Positions 7,842 to 15,316 of a stretch of DNA of 18,145 nucleotides are shown in pieces; position 1 is the first letter of the stretch; the number at the start of each line of letters is the position of its first letter. The stretch comes from Flavobacteriales bacterium UBA5933. Its GTDB lineage: Bacteria; Bacteroidota; Bacteroidia; Flavobacteriales; Weeksellaceae. Under the pieces are notes generated by a model. The model was not told the DNA's origin. It did not search any database and saw only the letters and a program-made list of their open reading frames with translations. Location of the stretch: NCBI GenBank assembly GCA_002430925.1, contig DJDD01000190.1:1-18145 (forward strand), given 5' to 3'. Both the position numbers and the translations under genes were made by a program.

Positions 7842-8729
7842 TTATTTTGGTATTAAAACATTCAAAGCATTAGGTATTATACTAATATCAATACTTTTGT
7901 CGGTTAAAATAATAGCTTCACCATCAATCTGAGCAATTGTTTTCTCATTAGCAGAATATAACTTCATTTCACTTATTTGAATAACTTTTGCAACTTTCAT
8001 TTTTTCGAGTTTTTTTCTCAATACAGAAATTGAAAACTGAATTTGTTGTATAAAATTAAGTTTTTTTACGGCTACAAAGTCTAATTTCCCATCATTTAAT
8101 TTCGCATTTGGGCAAAAAGTTATTCCATAACCAGCTTCGTTAGAATTAGAACAAAATAAAAAATAGTAATCATCTTCCAGAATTTGATTATTACCTAATT
8201 CAATTTTAAATGTTTTTGATTGGTAACTAAAAATAGATTTTGTTGAAGCTGATACATAACCTAAGAAATTTCTAAGATTAGTTTTCGAATAATTATTGAT
8301 AACATCTGCATCAATTCCAAATCCAATATTACTAAAAAAGAAATGATTGTTAAGTTTTCCAGCATCTATCTTCATTGCTTTTGATTCACAAATTATTTCA
8401 AAAGCTTTTTCTGTACATTTAGGAATATTTAAGTTTGATGCTAAACCATTTCCAGATCCAATTGGAATAATACCTAATAAAATTTCTGTACCAACTAATG
8501 CTTGTGCAACTTCATTAATTGTTCCGTCTCCACCACAAGCAATTATTGAATAAGGCTTTTCATGGAGTAGACTTTTTACTAAATCATTAGCATGACCAGC
8601 TTTTTCAGTTAATAAAATTTTAAATTCAACGTTTTTTGATTGAAAAAAACGTTGAATTTCTGATTCTATTATTTTTCCTTTACCTTTTCCTGCAATTGGA
8701 TTTACGATAAAAATGATTTTATTTTTCAC
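7842..8729 (-). CDS. YegS/DgkB-type lipid (diacylglycerol) kinase
   Basis: A 295-aa soluble or membrane-associated lipid kinase of the DAGK catalytic-domain family, which phosphorylates diacylglycerol or a similar lipid with ATP to give phosphatidic acid. Motifs: NPIAGKGKG (10-18), the nucleotide-binding GGDGT (66-70), GIIPIGSGNGLA (86-97), then NIGFGIDADV, NDGKLDFVAVKK and the C-terminal AQIDGE. No transmembrane helix is apparent, so it is not the small integral DgkA. The ATG overlaps the 3' end of the upstream membrane transferase gene by 11 nt, and its stop is 2 nt before the response regulator. In Gram-positive bacteria DgkB recycles the diacylglycerol left by lipoteichoic acid synthase, and the same pairing here suggests that job. 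Specificity for a sphingoid or other lipid cannot be excluded, since some Bacteroidetes make sphingolipids. Confidence 0.88.
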   Translation of the reverse strand: MKNKIIFIVNPIAGKGKGKIIESEIQRFFQSKNVEFKILLTEKAGHANDLVKSLLHEKPYSIIACGGDGTINEVAQALVGTEILLGIIPIGSGNGLASNLNIPKCTEKAFEIICESKAMKIDAGKLNNHFFFSNIGFGIDADVINNYSKTNLRNFLGYVSASTKSIFSYQSKTFKIELGNNQILEDDYYFLFCSNSNEAGYGITFCPNAKLNDGKLDFVAVKKLNFIQQIQFSISVLRKKLEKMKVAKVIQISEMKLYSANEKTIAQIDGEAIILTDKSIDISIIPNALNVLIPK

Positions 8730-10683
8730 TTAATAATTTGTTATTAAATAAATAATCAGCAGTTTGATAATTTGATATAATAGAACGTTCGAATTTTGGA
8801 TCAACTTTAGTGTCAATCAAATTTGTTTTGTTCCATTTGTATTGATTAATTATTTTTTGATCGGAAAGAATACTAACATCATCACCTCTTTTCATTCCTA
8901 ATTTGATGTATGTACCAACAAAAGATCGAGATTGATACAATGGATCAAAAATATCTTTTCCATAAAATTGAGAAGTATATTTCCAATTTAATAATGAAAA
9001 TAAAGTTGGGAAAATATCAATCTGAGAAACTTCTTTTTCAACTTTTTCATTACTACGAGAATGTAGGTTGTATATAAATGCTGGGATATGATGATTTTTG
9101 ATATCAATAGCGTCTTTACCTGCGCTACTAGCACAATGATCTGCAATAAAAACAAAAACAGTATTATTAAACCAAGGTTTCTTTTTTGCTTGTTTCAAAA
9201 ATTCTCCTATAGCATAATCAGAATATTTTACAGCTCCTGGACGACCTGTTCCTGATGGGATATCTATTTTTCCATTTTCGTATGTATAAGGTTTATGATT
9301 TGATGTTGACATTACAAAAGCAAAAAATGGTTGTTTTGTTTGATATTTTTCATCAGCAACTTTCAGAACTTTTCTATAGATATCATCATCAGCAATTCCC
9401 CATGCATTTTCAAAAGTTACTTCATTATCATCTATATTATATCGTTTTGTATTTATATCATCACTCAAAATACTTCCACGTCCTCTATCATAAATATCAA
9501 ATCCATTTCCTCCAAAAAAAGCATTCATATTATCAAAATATCCATCTCCTCCATAAAAAAACATATTATGATATCCTTTTGCCTTAAAAACAGAAGAAAC
9601 AGTATATAAATTTTGATTATCAACACGTTTAACAATACTATTTCCTGGTGTTGGAGGGATAGAAAGAGTTACAGCTTCCATACCACGTACAGTTCGTGTT
9701 CCATTCGCAAACATGTTAGAAAAATAAATACTATTATCAGCTAATTCATTAAGATTAGGTGTGATAGATTTATTATTGTATTTCTCTTGAAGAAAAGAAG
9801 AACTCATACTTTCCATCATAACAAAAATTACATTTGGTTTTTGTTCAATTTCTATAGGATTATTCGCTAAAACAGTTCTTCTTAAAGGATTTTTAAACTC
9901 TTGATCGAAAATAGTTTTTGAATCTTTTAATTCTATTTTCATTTCTGAGAAAGCATCTTCAATAGGAATTGATTTATAATGTTCATCATATTTTAAGTGA
10001 TTATTTCTAAATGCTGAGAAAAAAGAAAAAATTCCAGCTTTAGAAATCTCATTGTTGTATCTATTTTCAGATGTCGAGCTACTATCGTTATTAATAAAAA
10101 ATAATGTTGTGGTTGCTACAATTAGATTTATTCCAAAAATGATTATTTTCTGAGTAAATGTTGCTTTATAATTGAATGTATTGTAAAATACTTTTCTTTT
10201 TTTAGAAATATAAAGAGTAATTCCTGTTATAAAAACTATTCCTCCAATTAATAAAGGTAATGGATATGATTCTTGAATGTTTTTTACAACTTCGTAAGTG
10301 TAAATAAGGTAATCTACAGCAATAAAGTTAAATCTACTTTTGAATTCATCCCAAAATGTAATTTCAGCAAAAAATGTGAAATAGATAATTACTAAAAATA
10401 ATGTGTATGTAAAATAAACAAATATTTTATCTAAAAAACTATTGATAAATCGACTCGGTAATACTAAAAAATAAAATGATAGAAATAAGCAAAAACAACT
10501 TACAACACTTATGTCATAAATAAACCCCCAAAAGAATGTATGTATTATTTCAGTTATAGACCAATTGAAATCTTTATTAATCCATAAAGCGAAAATTATA
10601 CGAAGAGTAAAAGAGATGATAATGAATAATGTAGAAAAGAAAAGTAGACTACTATAGCGATTCTTTAATTTATTTGTAAGCAT
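8719..10683 (-). CDS. LTA synthase family membrane sulfatase-fold transferase
   Basis: A 654-aa polytopic inner-membrane enzyme. There are five predicted membrane segments in the first ~200 residues (about 11-35, 47-75, 86-108, 142-160 and 178-197), then a large periplasmic alkaline-phosphatase/sulfatase-type domain (~280-600). This is the layout of LtaS and OpgB, which move phosphoglycerol from phosphatidylglycerol, and it is related to phosphoethanolamine transferases. Likely metal or active-site residues: Glu291 (VMMESMSS), nucleophile Thr331 or Thr329 (ANGTRTVRGMEA), His463 (STSNHKPY), Asp515-His516 (IADHCA). The length matches LtaS (~650). A Gram-negative cell has no lipoteichoic acid, so the acceptor is probably a periplasmic or outer-membrane glycan or lipid; donor and acceptor are not readable. 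It is the first gene of the operon, and a PmrA-like box lies 66 nt upstream of its ATG. Confidence 0.88.
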   Translation of the reverse strand: MLTNKLKNRYSSLLFFSTLFIIISFTLRIIFALWINKDFNWSITEIIHTFFWGFIYDISVVSCFCLFLSFYFLVLPSRFINSFLDKIFVYFTYTLFLVIIYFTFFAEITFWDEFKSRFNFIAVDYLIYTYEVVKNIQESYPLPLLIGGIVFITGITLYISKKRKVFYNTFNYKATFTQKIIIFGINLIVATTTLFFINNDSSSTSENRYNNEISKAGIFSFFSAFRNNHLKYDEHYKSIPIEDAFSEMKIELKDSKTIFDQEFKNPLRRTVLANNPIEIEQKPNVIFVMMESMSSSFLQEKYNNKSITPNLNELADNSIYFSNMFANGTRTVRGMEAVTLSIPPTPGNSIVKRVDNQNLYTVSSVFKAKGYHNMFFYGGDGYFDNMNAFFGGNGFDIYDRGRGSILSDDINTKRYNIDDNEVTFENAWGIADDDIYRKVLKVADEKYQTKQPFFAFVMSTSNHKPYTYENGKIDIPSGTGRPGAVKYSDYAIGEFLKQAKKKPWFNNTVFVFIADHCASSAGKDAIDIKNHHIPAFIYNLHSRSNEKVEKEVSQIDIFPTLFSLLNWKYTSQFYGKDIFDPLYQSRSFVGTYIKLGMKRGDDVSILSDQKIINQYKWNKTNLIDTKVDPKFERSIISNYQTADYLFNNKLLSEK

Positions 10684-10703
10684 TTTTTATAAAAATTATG
10701 CTT

Positions 10704-10711
10704 CAAATATC
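10704..10711 (-). promoter_or_regulatory. Possible -7 element of the membrane-enzyme/lipid-kinase/TCS operon
   Basis: Read on the minus strand this is GATATTTG, one base away from TAnnTTTG, about 20 nt before the ATG at 10683. No good TTTG -33 element is visible, which would suit a promoter that needs an activator. If it is right, the CTTAAG repeat is centred near -60. Confidence 0.3.
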
Positions 10712-10745
10712 AATGTAAAAAAGAAGTTATAACTAACGAAAATAA

Positions 10746-10776
10746 AAACTTAAGCGAATCTTAAGTTTAGTCTTAG
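10746..10776. promoter_or_regulatory. PmrA-box-like operator, CTTAAG-N5-CTTAAG
   Basis: AAACTTAAG (10746-10754), spacer CGAAT, CTTAAGTTT (10760-10768). It is a perfect 9-bp inverted repeat, and because CTTAAG is self-complementary it is also a direct repeat with 11-bp spacing. A partial third half-site, CTTAG, follows at 10772-10776. The tandem hexamer with N5 spacing is the form of the enterobacterial PmrA box (cTTAAk-N5-cTTAAk), a site bound by an OmpR-family regulator. It lies between the divergent operon (ATG 10683) and the small gene at 10879. Binding by the response regulator encoded here is an inference. Confidence 0.55.
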
Positions 10777-10843
10777 TGCATCAATATTTAGTTTTTTGAA
10801 AAGTTAATAAATGAAAAAGATACATTTTAATGAAATATAATTG

Positions 10844-10851
10844 TAAATTTG
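10844..10851 (+). promoter_or_regulatory. Promoter -7 element for the small unknown gene
   Basis: TAAATTTG is an exact TAnnTTTG match 27 nt upstream of the ATG at 10879. Transcription would start near 10858. No convincing TTTG -33 element is present at normal spacing. Confidence 0.5.
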
Positions 10852-10878
10852 CACCCTATTTTTAAATAGTGAAAAATA

Positions 10879-11130
10879 ATGGAAGAGATGTTAGTTAATG
10901 AAAAAGAAGAGAAGTTTTTAAATTATTGGGAACAGAGATTTAAAACAATATTTGAAGATAATACTAGTTGGACTAAACTATTTATGAGAGTTAACAAATC
11001 TACATTCCCAGATTCAGTAAACATTGAAGTTTTTTCAAAAAGGTTCTCACAAGATTTTAATATGCAGTTATCATATAAATATGATGAAGCTGATAATGAA
11101 TACGATTTAACAATCGTTAAATTAAACTAA
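10879..11130 (+). CDS. Small hypothetical protein (83 aa)
   Basis: I do not recognise this family. The product is 83 aa, highly charged and probably cytosolic, with no signal peptide, membrane segment or cysteine. The first half (NEKEEKFLNYWEQRFKTIFE) looks helical and amphipathic; the second half (VNIEVFSKRFSQDF, LSYKYDEADNEYDLTIVKLN) looks like beta strands, so a small alpha+beta fold is likely. The start could be ATG 10879 or 10888 (MLVNEKEE). Coding is supported by an exact Bacteroidetes -7 element 27 nt upstream, codon use like the neighbours and an uninterrupted frame. It is divergent from the membrane-enzyme operon and separated from purL by a 318-nt leader with its own promoter, so it is probably monocistronic. 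The CTTAAG box lies 103 nt upstream of its ATG and could also affect it. Confidence 0.7.
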   Translation: MEEMLVNEKEEKFLNYWEQRFKTIFEDNTSWTKLFMRVNKSTFPDSVNIEVFSKRFSQDFNMQLSYKYDEADNEYDLTIVKLN

Positions 11131-11192
11131 CTATTAAAAACGATTTATATAAAATCTAAATTAAATAAATATTAATTTTTTTTCGAATAGTA

Positions 11193-11224
11193 TTTGATTA
11201 TTTTTAATAAAATGTTTAATTTTG
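11193..11224 (+). promoter_or_regulatory. Promoter of the purine operon
   Basis: TTTG (11193-11196), 20 nt, then TAATTTTG (11217-11224): both parts match the Bacteroidetes -33/-7 promoter (TTTG ... TAnnTTTG) with acceptable spacing. Transcription would start near 11231, about 38 nt before the riboswitch aptamer, giving a purL leader of about 218 nt. Confidence 0.65.
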
Positions 11225-11268
11225 CAGTTCACTTTTAAAGAGGTGATTTTAGTTTTTAAAGTTTACAA

Positions 11269-11336
11269 CATTTGTATAGCTCATAATAAGGTTGAGCGTC
11301 TCTACGGCAGACCGTAAATAATTGCCACTACAAATG
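11269..11336 (+). promoter_or_regulatory. Candidate purine (guanine-class) riboswitch in the purL leader
   Basis: The three-way junction fits the purine aptamer. P1 is CATTTGTA (11269-11276) with TACAAATG (11329-11336), 8 perfect pairs. P2 is GCTCA (11279-11283) with TGAGC (11293-11297), loop 11284-11292 containing AATAAGG. J2/3 is GTCTCTAC (11298-11305; B. subtilis xpt has GTTTCTAC). P3 is GGCAG (11306-11310) with TTGCC (11322-11326), loop containing ACCGTAAAT (11311-11319), identical to the conserved L3. GG in L2 (11290-11291) can pair with CC in L3 (11312-11313). J3/1 is AC followed by TA; the C at 11328 aligns with C74, the residue that selects guanine or hypoxanthine over adenine. J1/2 is only TA, one base shorter than in xpt. 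The location before purL fits feedback repression of purine synthesis. Confidence 0.85.
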
Positions 11337-11448
11337 AATTTTTTCTCTTTTTTACATCAATATATTGTAAAAATAAGAATATATTTGTTTGTCGAAGTAA
11401 ATACAAATGGTTTAAACATATTAAACAAATACAACAGCAAACAAAACA
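11337..11448 (+). promoter_or_regulatory. Expression-platform region of the purL leader
   Basis: A T-rich tract (T6-CTC-T6, 11339-11353) follows P1 directly, so the ligand-stabilised aptamer could itself act as a terminator stem. ATTTGT (11383-11388) can pair either with the P1 3' strand (11330-11335) or with ACAAAT at 11403-11408, and TACAAATG (11402-11409) duplicates the P1 3' strand. These would allow alternative folds, but the helices are short and A+T-rich. No Shine-Dalgarno sequence is seen before ATG 11449. Confidence 0.4.
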
Positions 11449-14400
11449 ATGAACCAAAGACTTTTCATTCAGAAGAAATCAGAATTTGACATTATAAGTC
11501 AAAAGACTACAATAGAACTTAGAAACCTTGTACCTACAATTGAGTGCAAGGTTTTTGTTATTTATGATCTATTTAATATAGACGAAAATCAACTAGAAAA
11601 GGTTCAAAATAAGGTATTTGTAGACCCTGTTACAGATATATCTTTTAAGTATGTTGAGGATGCAATAAATGAAAGTATGCCTTATTCAAAAAACTTTTTT
11701 GCTACTGAGTTTTTACCAGGACAATATAGTCAAAGAGATGATTCTGCTGAACAATGTTTAGTTTTGATGAATGTTGAAAATGTAACAATAAAATCTGGTT
11801 TATTATATGTTTTCAATGATGATTTATCGAAAGATGATTTAAATAAAGTAAAAAATTATTTAATTAATCCAATAGAATCTCGTGAAAAAGATTTATCTAA
11901 AATGGAAATTCCTGCAAATCCTGCAGTAACTGAAGTTCCTACTATAGATGGATTTATTAGTGCAGATGAAAACCAATTAAATGATATTCACAAAAATTTT
12001 GGTTTATCATTAGAAATGGATGATTTAGTTTTTATACAAGATTATTTTAAATCAATTCAACGTAACCCTACAGAAACAGAATTAAAAGTTTTAGACACTT
12101 ATTGGTCAGACCATTGTCGTCATACAACTTTTGAAACAGAAATAACAGACATTAAGTTTAATTCTAAATTTAATGCAACTCTTCAAAAAACATTCGATTA
12201 TTATCAACAAATTCGTCAAGAATTAGGAATTACTAAACCAATTCGTTTGATGGATTTAGCAACAATTATGGGGAAATATCTTTCTCGTACTGGTGTTGTT
12301 AAAAATATTGATGTATCAGAAGAAATTAACGCATGTTCTATTGTTGTTCCTATCGATGTAGATGGAACAGAGGAGGAATGGTTATTACAATTTAAGAATG
12401 AAACACATAATCACCCTACAGAAGTAGAACCTTATGGAGGTGCATCAACATGTGTTGGAGGAGCTATTCGTGACCCTTTAAGTGGTCGTTCTTATGTTTT
12501 TCAAGCAATGAGAATTACTGGAGCTGCTAATCCTTTAGAAAAAATTGAAGATACTTTACCAGGTAAATTACCACAAAGAAAAATAACAAAAGAAGCTGCA
12601 AACGGTTTCAGTTCTTATGGGAACCAAATTGGTTTAGCAACAACTTTTGTGAAAGAAATTTATGACGAAGGTTATAAAGCAAAACGAATGGAAGTTGGTT
12701 TTGTAGCTGGAGCTGTAAAAAAAGAATATGTACGTCGTGAAGAACCAGTTGCTGGAGATAGAATTATCTTATTAGGAGGCGCAACAGGTCGTGATGGAGT
12801 AGGAGGAGCGTCAGGTTCATCTAAAACACATGATGGTTTAAAATTAGATGATTTATCTGCTGAGGTACAAAAAGGAAATGCAATTGTAGAAAGAAAAATA
12901 CAACGTTTATTCCGTAATCCAAATGTATTAACATTAATCAAGAAATGTAATGATTTTGGTGCAGGAGGTGTTTCAGTTGCTATTGGAGAAATTGCGAGAG
13001 GAATTAATGTTAATTTAGATAAAGTTCCTTTAAAATATGCAGGCTTAAATGGTACTGAATTAGCTATTTCAGAATCTCAAGAACGTATGGCTGTTGCAGT
13101 AGAAGCAAAAGATGTTGATACATTTATTGCATTAGCTAAAGAAGAAAATTTAGAGGCAACTTGTGTTGCAGAAGTTACTGCTGATGATACAATGACTTTA
13201 GTTTGGAAAGGAACTAAAATTGTTGAATTAGATCGTAAATTTTTAGATACAAATGGAGTTCGTAAACAAGCAAAGATTGAAGTTACGGACGAAAATTATA
13301 CAAATCCTTTTGAAAATAAATCCTTCGATAGAAATGAATTTATTGCAATGATGCAAGAATTAAATCATGCATCTCAAAAAGGTATGGTAGAGATGTTTGA
13401 TAATAATGTTGGACGTTCTACTATTTTAAATGCTTTTGGAGGAAAAACAATGGATACTCCAGAAGATGTTTCTGTACAGAAATTTCCTACAGATGGTTTC
13501 ACAAATGCTGTATCAATCGCATCATTTGGATATAATCCTATAATTTCTCGTTGGTCTAACTATCACGGAGCTTATTTTGCGGTGATAGATTCTATGACGA
13601 AAATTGTTGCTGCTGGAGGTAATTATGCTGATATTCGTTTGACTTTTCAAGAATATTTTGAAAAATTAAGAAATGAAGAAATTCGTTGGGGAAAACCTTT
13701 TGCTGCAATTTTAGGTACAATTGAAGCCCAACGTCAGTTTGGAATTCCTGCTATTGGAGGAAAAGATTCTATGTCAGGTTCATACCAAGATATAGATGTC
13801 CCACCAACATTAATTTCATTTGCTATTGCACCTTCTCAAACTAACAAAGTTGTTCAAGGTACATTGGTTAATAAAAATTCTAAATTATCAGTTTTTATTC
13901 CAACTCAGCATGAGGATTATTTGATTGATGAAAATAATACGAAATCAATTTTTGATTTTATAACTTCTCTTGATAGAAATAATGTAAAATCAATGATGAC
14001 TGTTAAATTTGGAGGAATTGCAGAGACATTAGCTAATATGGCTTTTGGTAATGAAATAGGTTTTGTAATAAATACTCAATTAGATTTGGCAAAATATTAT
14101 CCTGGAGCTATTATCATTGAACATACAGATGAATTAAATGTTCCAACAGATATTTCTGCAAATTATCATTCATTAGGAAATACTACAGATAAAGAATTAT
14201 TTGAATTGAACGGAGAAGAAATTAATTTGAAAGAATTAAAACATCTTTGGAAAGAAACTTTTCATTCAATTTTCCCATATAAATCATCTTCTGAAAAAAT
14301 TGTAGAAGATAAAGATTTGAAAGCTGAAGAAATTTGTTTTCCTTTCTCTGAAAATAGAGTTGCAAATCCTAAAGTGTTTATTCCAATTTTTCCTGGAACA

Positions 14401-15159
14401 AATTCTGAATATGATTCTGCGAAAGCATTCAGAAAAGAAGGAGCAATTGTTACAACTTTACCATTTAGAAATTTATCAGAACAAGATGTTGAAGAATCTG
14501 TAAATGCTTTTGTAACTGAAATAAATAAAGCAAATATTTTATTTATTCCTGGAGGTTTTTCTGCTGCTGATGAACCTGATGGATCTGGTAAATTTATAGC
14601 AACAGTTTTACGTAATGAAAAAATTAAAACTGCAATCCATCAATTATTAGAAAGAAATGGATTAATTTTAGGTATATGTAATGGTTTTCAAGCATTAATA
14701 AAATCAGGTTTATTGCCTTATGGTAGAATTCAGGATTTAGAAGAAAACACACCAACATTAACATTTAATGAAATTGGTCGTCATATTACACAATTAGCTA
14801 AAGTTCGTGTAAATAAATCTCACTCACCTTGGTTAAACGGAATGGAAGGTCAAGAATATTGGATTCCTTTTTCTCATGGTGAAGGACGTTTCGTAGCAAA
14901 CGACCAAGAATTAGAGAAATTAATAGATAAAGGTCAAATAGCAACACAATTTATTGATTTAGAAGGTAAATTAGCTGGACAAATGCCATATAATCCTAAT
15001 GGATCTACTTTTGCTGTAGAAGGAATTGTTTCTCCTTGTGGAAAAATTTATGGTAGAATGGGACATCCAGAGAGATATGAAGAAGGATTATTCAAAAATA
15101 TTCCAGATAATGGATATATGAATATCTTTAAAAATGCTATTGAGTATTTTAAGAATTAA
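11449..15159 (+). CDS. purL: Phosphoribosylformylglycinamidine synthase (FGAM synthase), single-chain
   Basis: Converts FGAR, glutamine and ATP to FGAM, the fourth step of de novo purine synthesis, in the cytosol. The 1236-aa protein is the large single-chain form (E. coli ~1295 aa), with synthetase and glutaminase in one polypeptide rather than separate PurS, PurL and PurQ. Order: N-terminal PurS-like domain, linker, a synthetase region with SDHCRHTTF (220-228), NETHNHPTEVEPYGGAST and repeated Gly-rich AIR-synthase-type motifs (GVGGASGSS, GAGGVSVA, IGGKDSMSGS), then a C-terminal class I glutamine amidotransferase domain starting near PIFPGTNSEYDSA. The glutaminase triad is Cys1077 (GICNGFQ), His1206 and Glu1208 (GHPERY). 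It is the first gene of the operon, behind the candidate riboswitch. The start is the only ATG that begins this conserved frame. Confidence 0.97.
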   Translation: MNQRLFIQKKSEFDIISQKTTIELRNLVPTIECKVFVIYDLFNIDENQLEKVQNKVFVDPVTDISFKYVEDAINESMPYSKNFFATEFLPGQYSQRDDSAEQCLVLMNVENVTIKSGLLYVFNDDLSKDDLNKVKNYLINPIESREKDLSKMEIPANPAVTEVPTIDGFISADENQLNDIHKNFGLSLEMDDLVFIQDYFKSIQRNPTETELKVLDTYWSDHCRHTTFETEITDIKFNSKFNATLQKTFDYYQQIRQELGITKPIRLMDLATIMGKYLSRTGVVKNIDVSEEINACSIVVPIDVDGTEEEWLLQFKNETHNHPTEVEPYGGASTCVGGAIRDPLSGRSYVFQAMRITGAANPLEKIEDTLPGKLPQRKITKEAANGFSSYGNQIGLATTFVKEIYDEGYKAKRMEVGFVAGAVKKEYVRREEPVAGDRIILLGGATGRDGVGGASGSSKTHDGLKLDDLSAEVQKGNAIVERKIQRLFRNPNVLTLIKKCNDFGAGGVSVAIGEIARGINVNLDKVPLKYAGLNGTELAISESQERMAVAVEAKDVDTFIALAKEENLEATCVAEVTADDTMTLVWKGTKIVELDRKFLDTNGVRKQAKIEVTDENYTNPFENKSFDRNEFIAMMQELNHASQKGMVEMFDNNVGRSTILNAFGGKTMDTPEDVSVQKFPTDGFTNAVSIASFGYNPIISRWSNYHGAYFAVIDSMTKIVAAGGNYADIRLTFQEYFEKLRNEEIRWGKPFAAILGTIEAQRQFGIPAIGGKDSMSGSYQDIDVPPTLISFAIAPSQTNKVVQGTLVNKNSKLSVFIPTQHEDYLIDENNTKSIFDFITSLDRNNVKSMMTVKFGGIAETLANMAFGNEIGFVINTQLDLAKYYPGAIIIEHTDELNVPTDISANYHSLGNTTDKELFELNGEEINLKELKHLWKETFHSIFPYKSSSEKIVEDKDLKAEEICFPFSENRVANPKVFIPIFPGTNSEYDSAKAFRKEGAIVTTLPFRNLSEQDVEESVNAFVTEINKANILFIPGGFSAADEPDGSGKFIATVLRNEKIKTAIHQLLERNGLILGICNGFQALIKSGLLPYGRIQDLEENTPTLTFNEIGRHITQLAKVRVNKSHSPWLNGMEGQEYWIPFSHGEGRFVANDQELEKLIDKGQIATQFIDLEGKLAGQMPYNPNGSTFAVEGIVSPCGKIYGRMGHPERYEEGLFKNIPDNGYMNIFKNAIEYFKN

Positions 15160-15177
15160 ACAAACAACAAACAATAA

Positions 15178-15185
15178 TAATTTTG
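15178..15185 (+). promoter_or_regulatory. Possible internal -7 element before purC
   Basis: TAATTTTG matches TAnnTTTG inside the unusually long 157-nt gap between purL and purC. No matching -33 element is seen. The rest of the gap is A-rich, with a small bulged hairpin at about 15217-15237 that has no T run. A second promoter letting purC-purF-purM escape the riboswitch is possible but weakly supported. Confidence 0.25.
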
Positions 15186-15316
15186 ATCCTGAACCAATCA
15201 AGATTAGAACTCGACAAATAACCTTGAACAAGTTATTTATCGCAAACAGGCAAACAAGAAGTGGACTTTTTCATTTCAAACAAAACAAAAAAACAAAAAG
15301 TTAACAACAGACAACG

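Noticed and set aside
9255..9609. Two overlapping plus-strand frames of 92 and 110 codons, rich in His, Tyr, Ile and Ser.
   Set aside because: Antisense to the LTA-synthase-family gene; low-complexity translation typical of the reverse complement of A+T-rich coding DNA.
12672..12941. An 89-codon minus-strand frame within purL.
   Set aside because: Antisense shadow of a strongly conserved coding region, with no promoter or family resemblance.
15217..15237. A small hairpin (AATAAC...GTTATT with a bulge) between purL and purC as a terminator.
   Set aside because: Short, bulged and not followed by a T run; more likely a chance structure.
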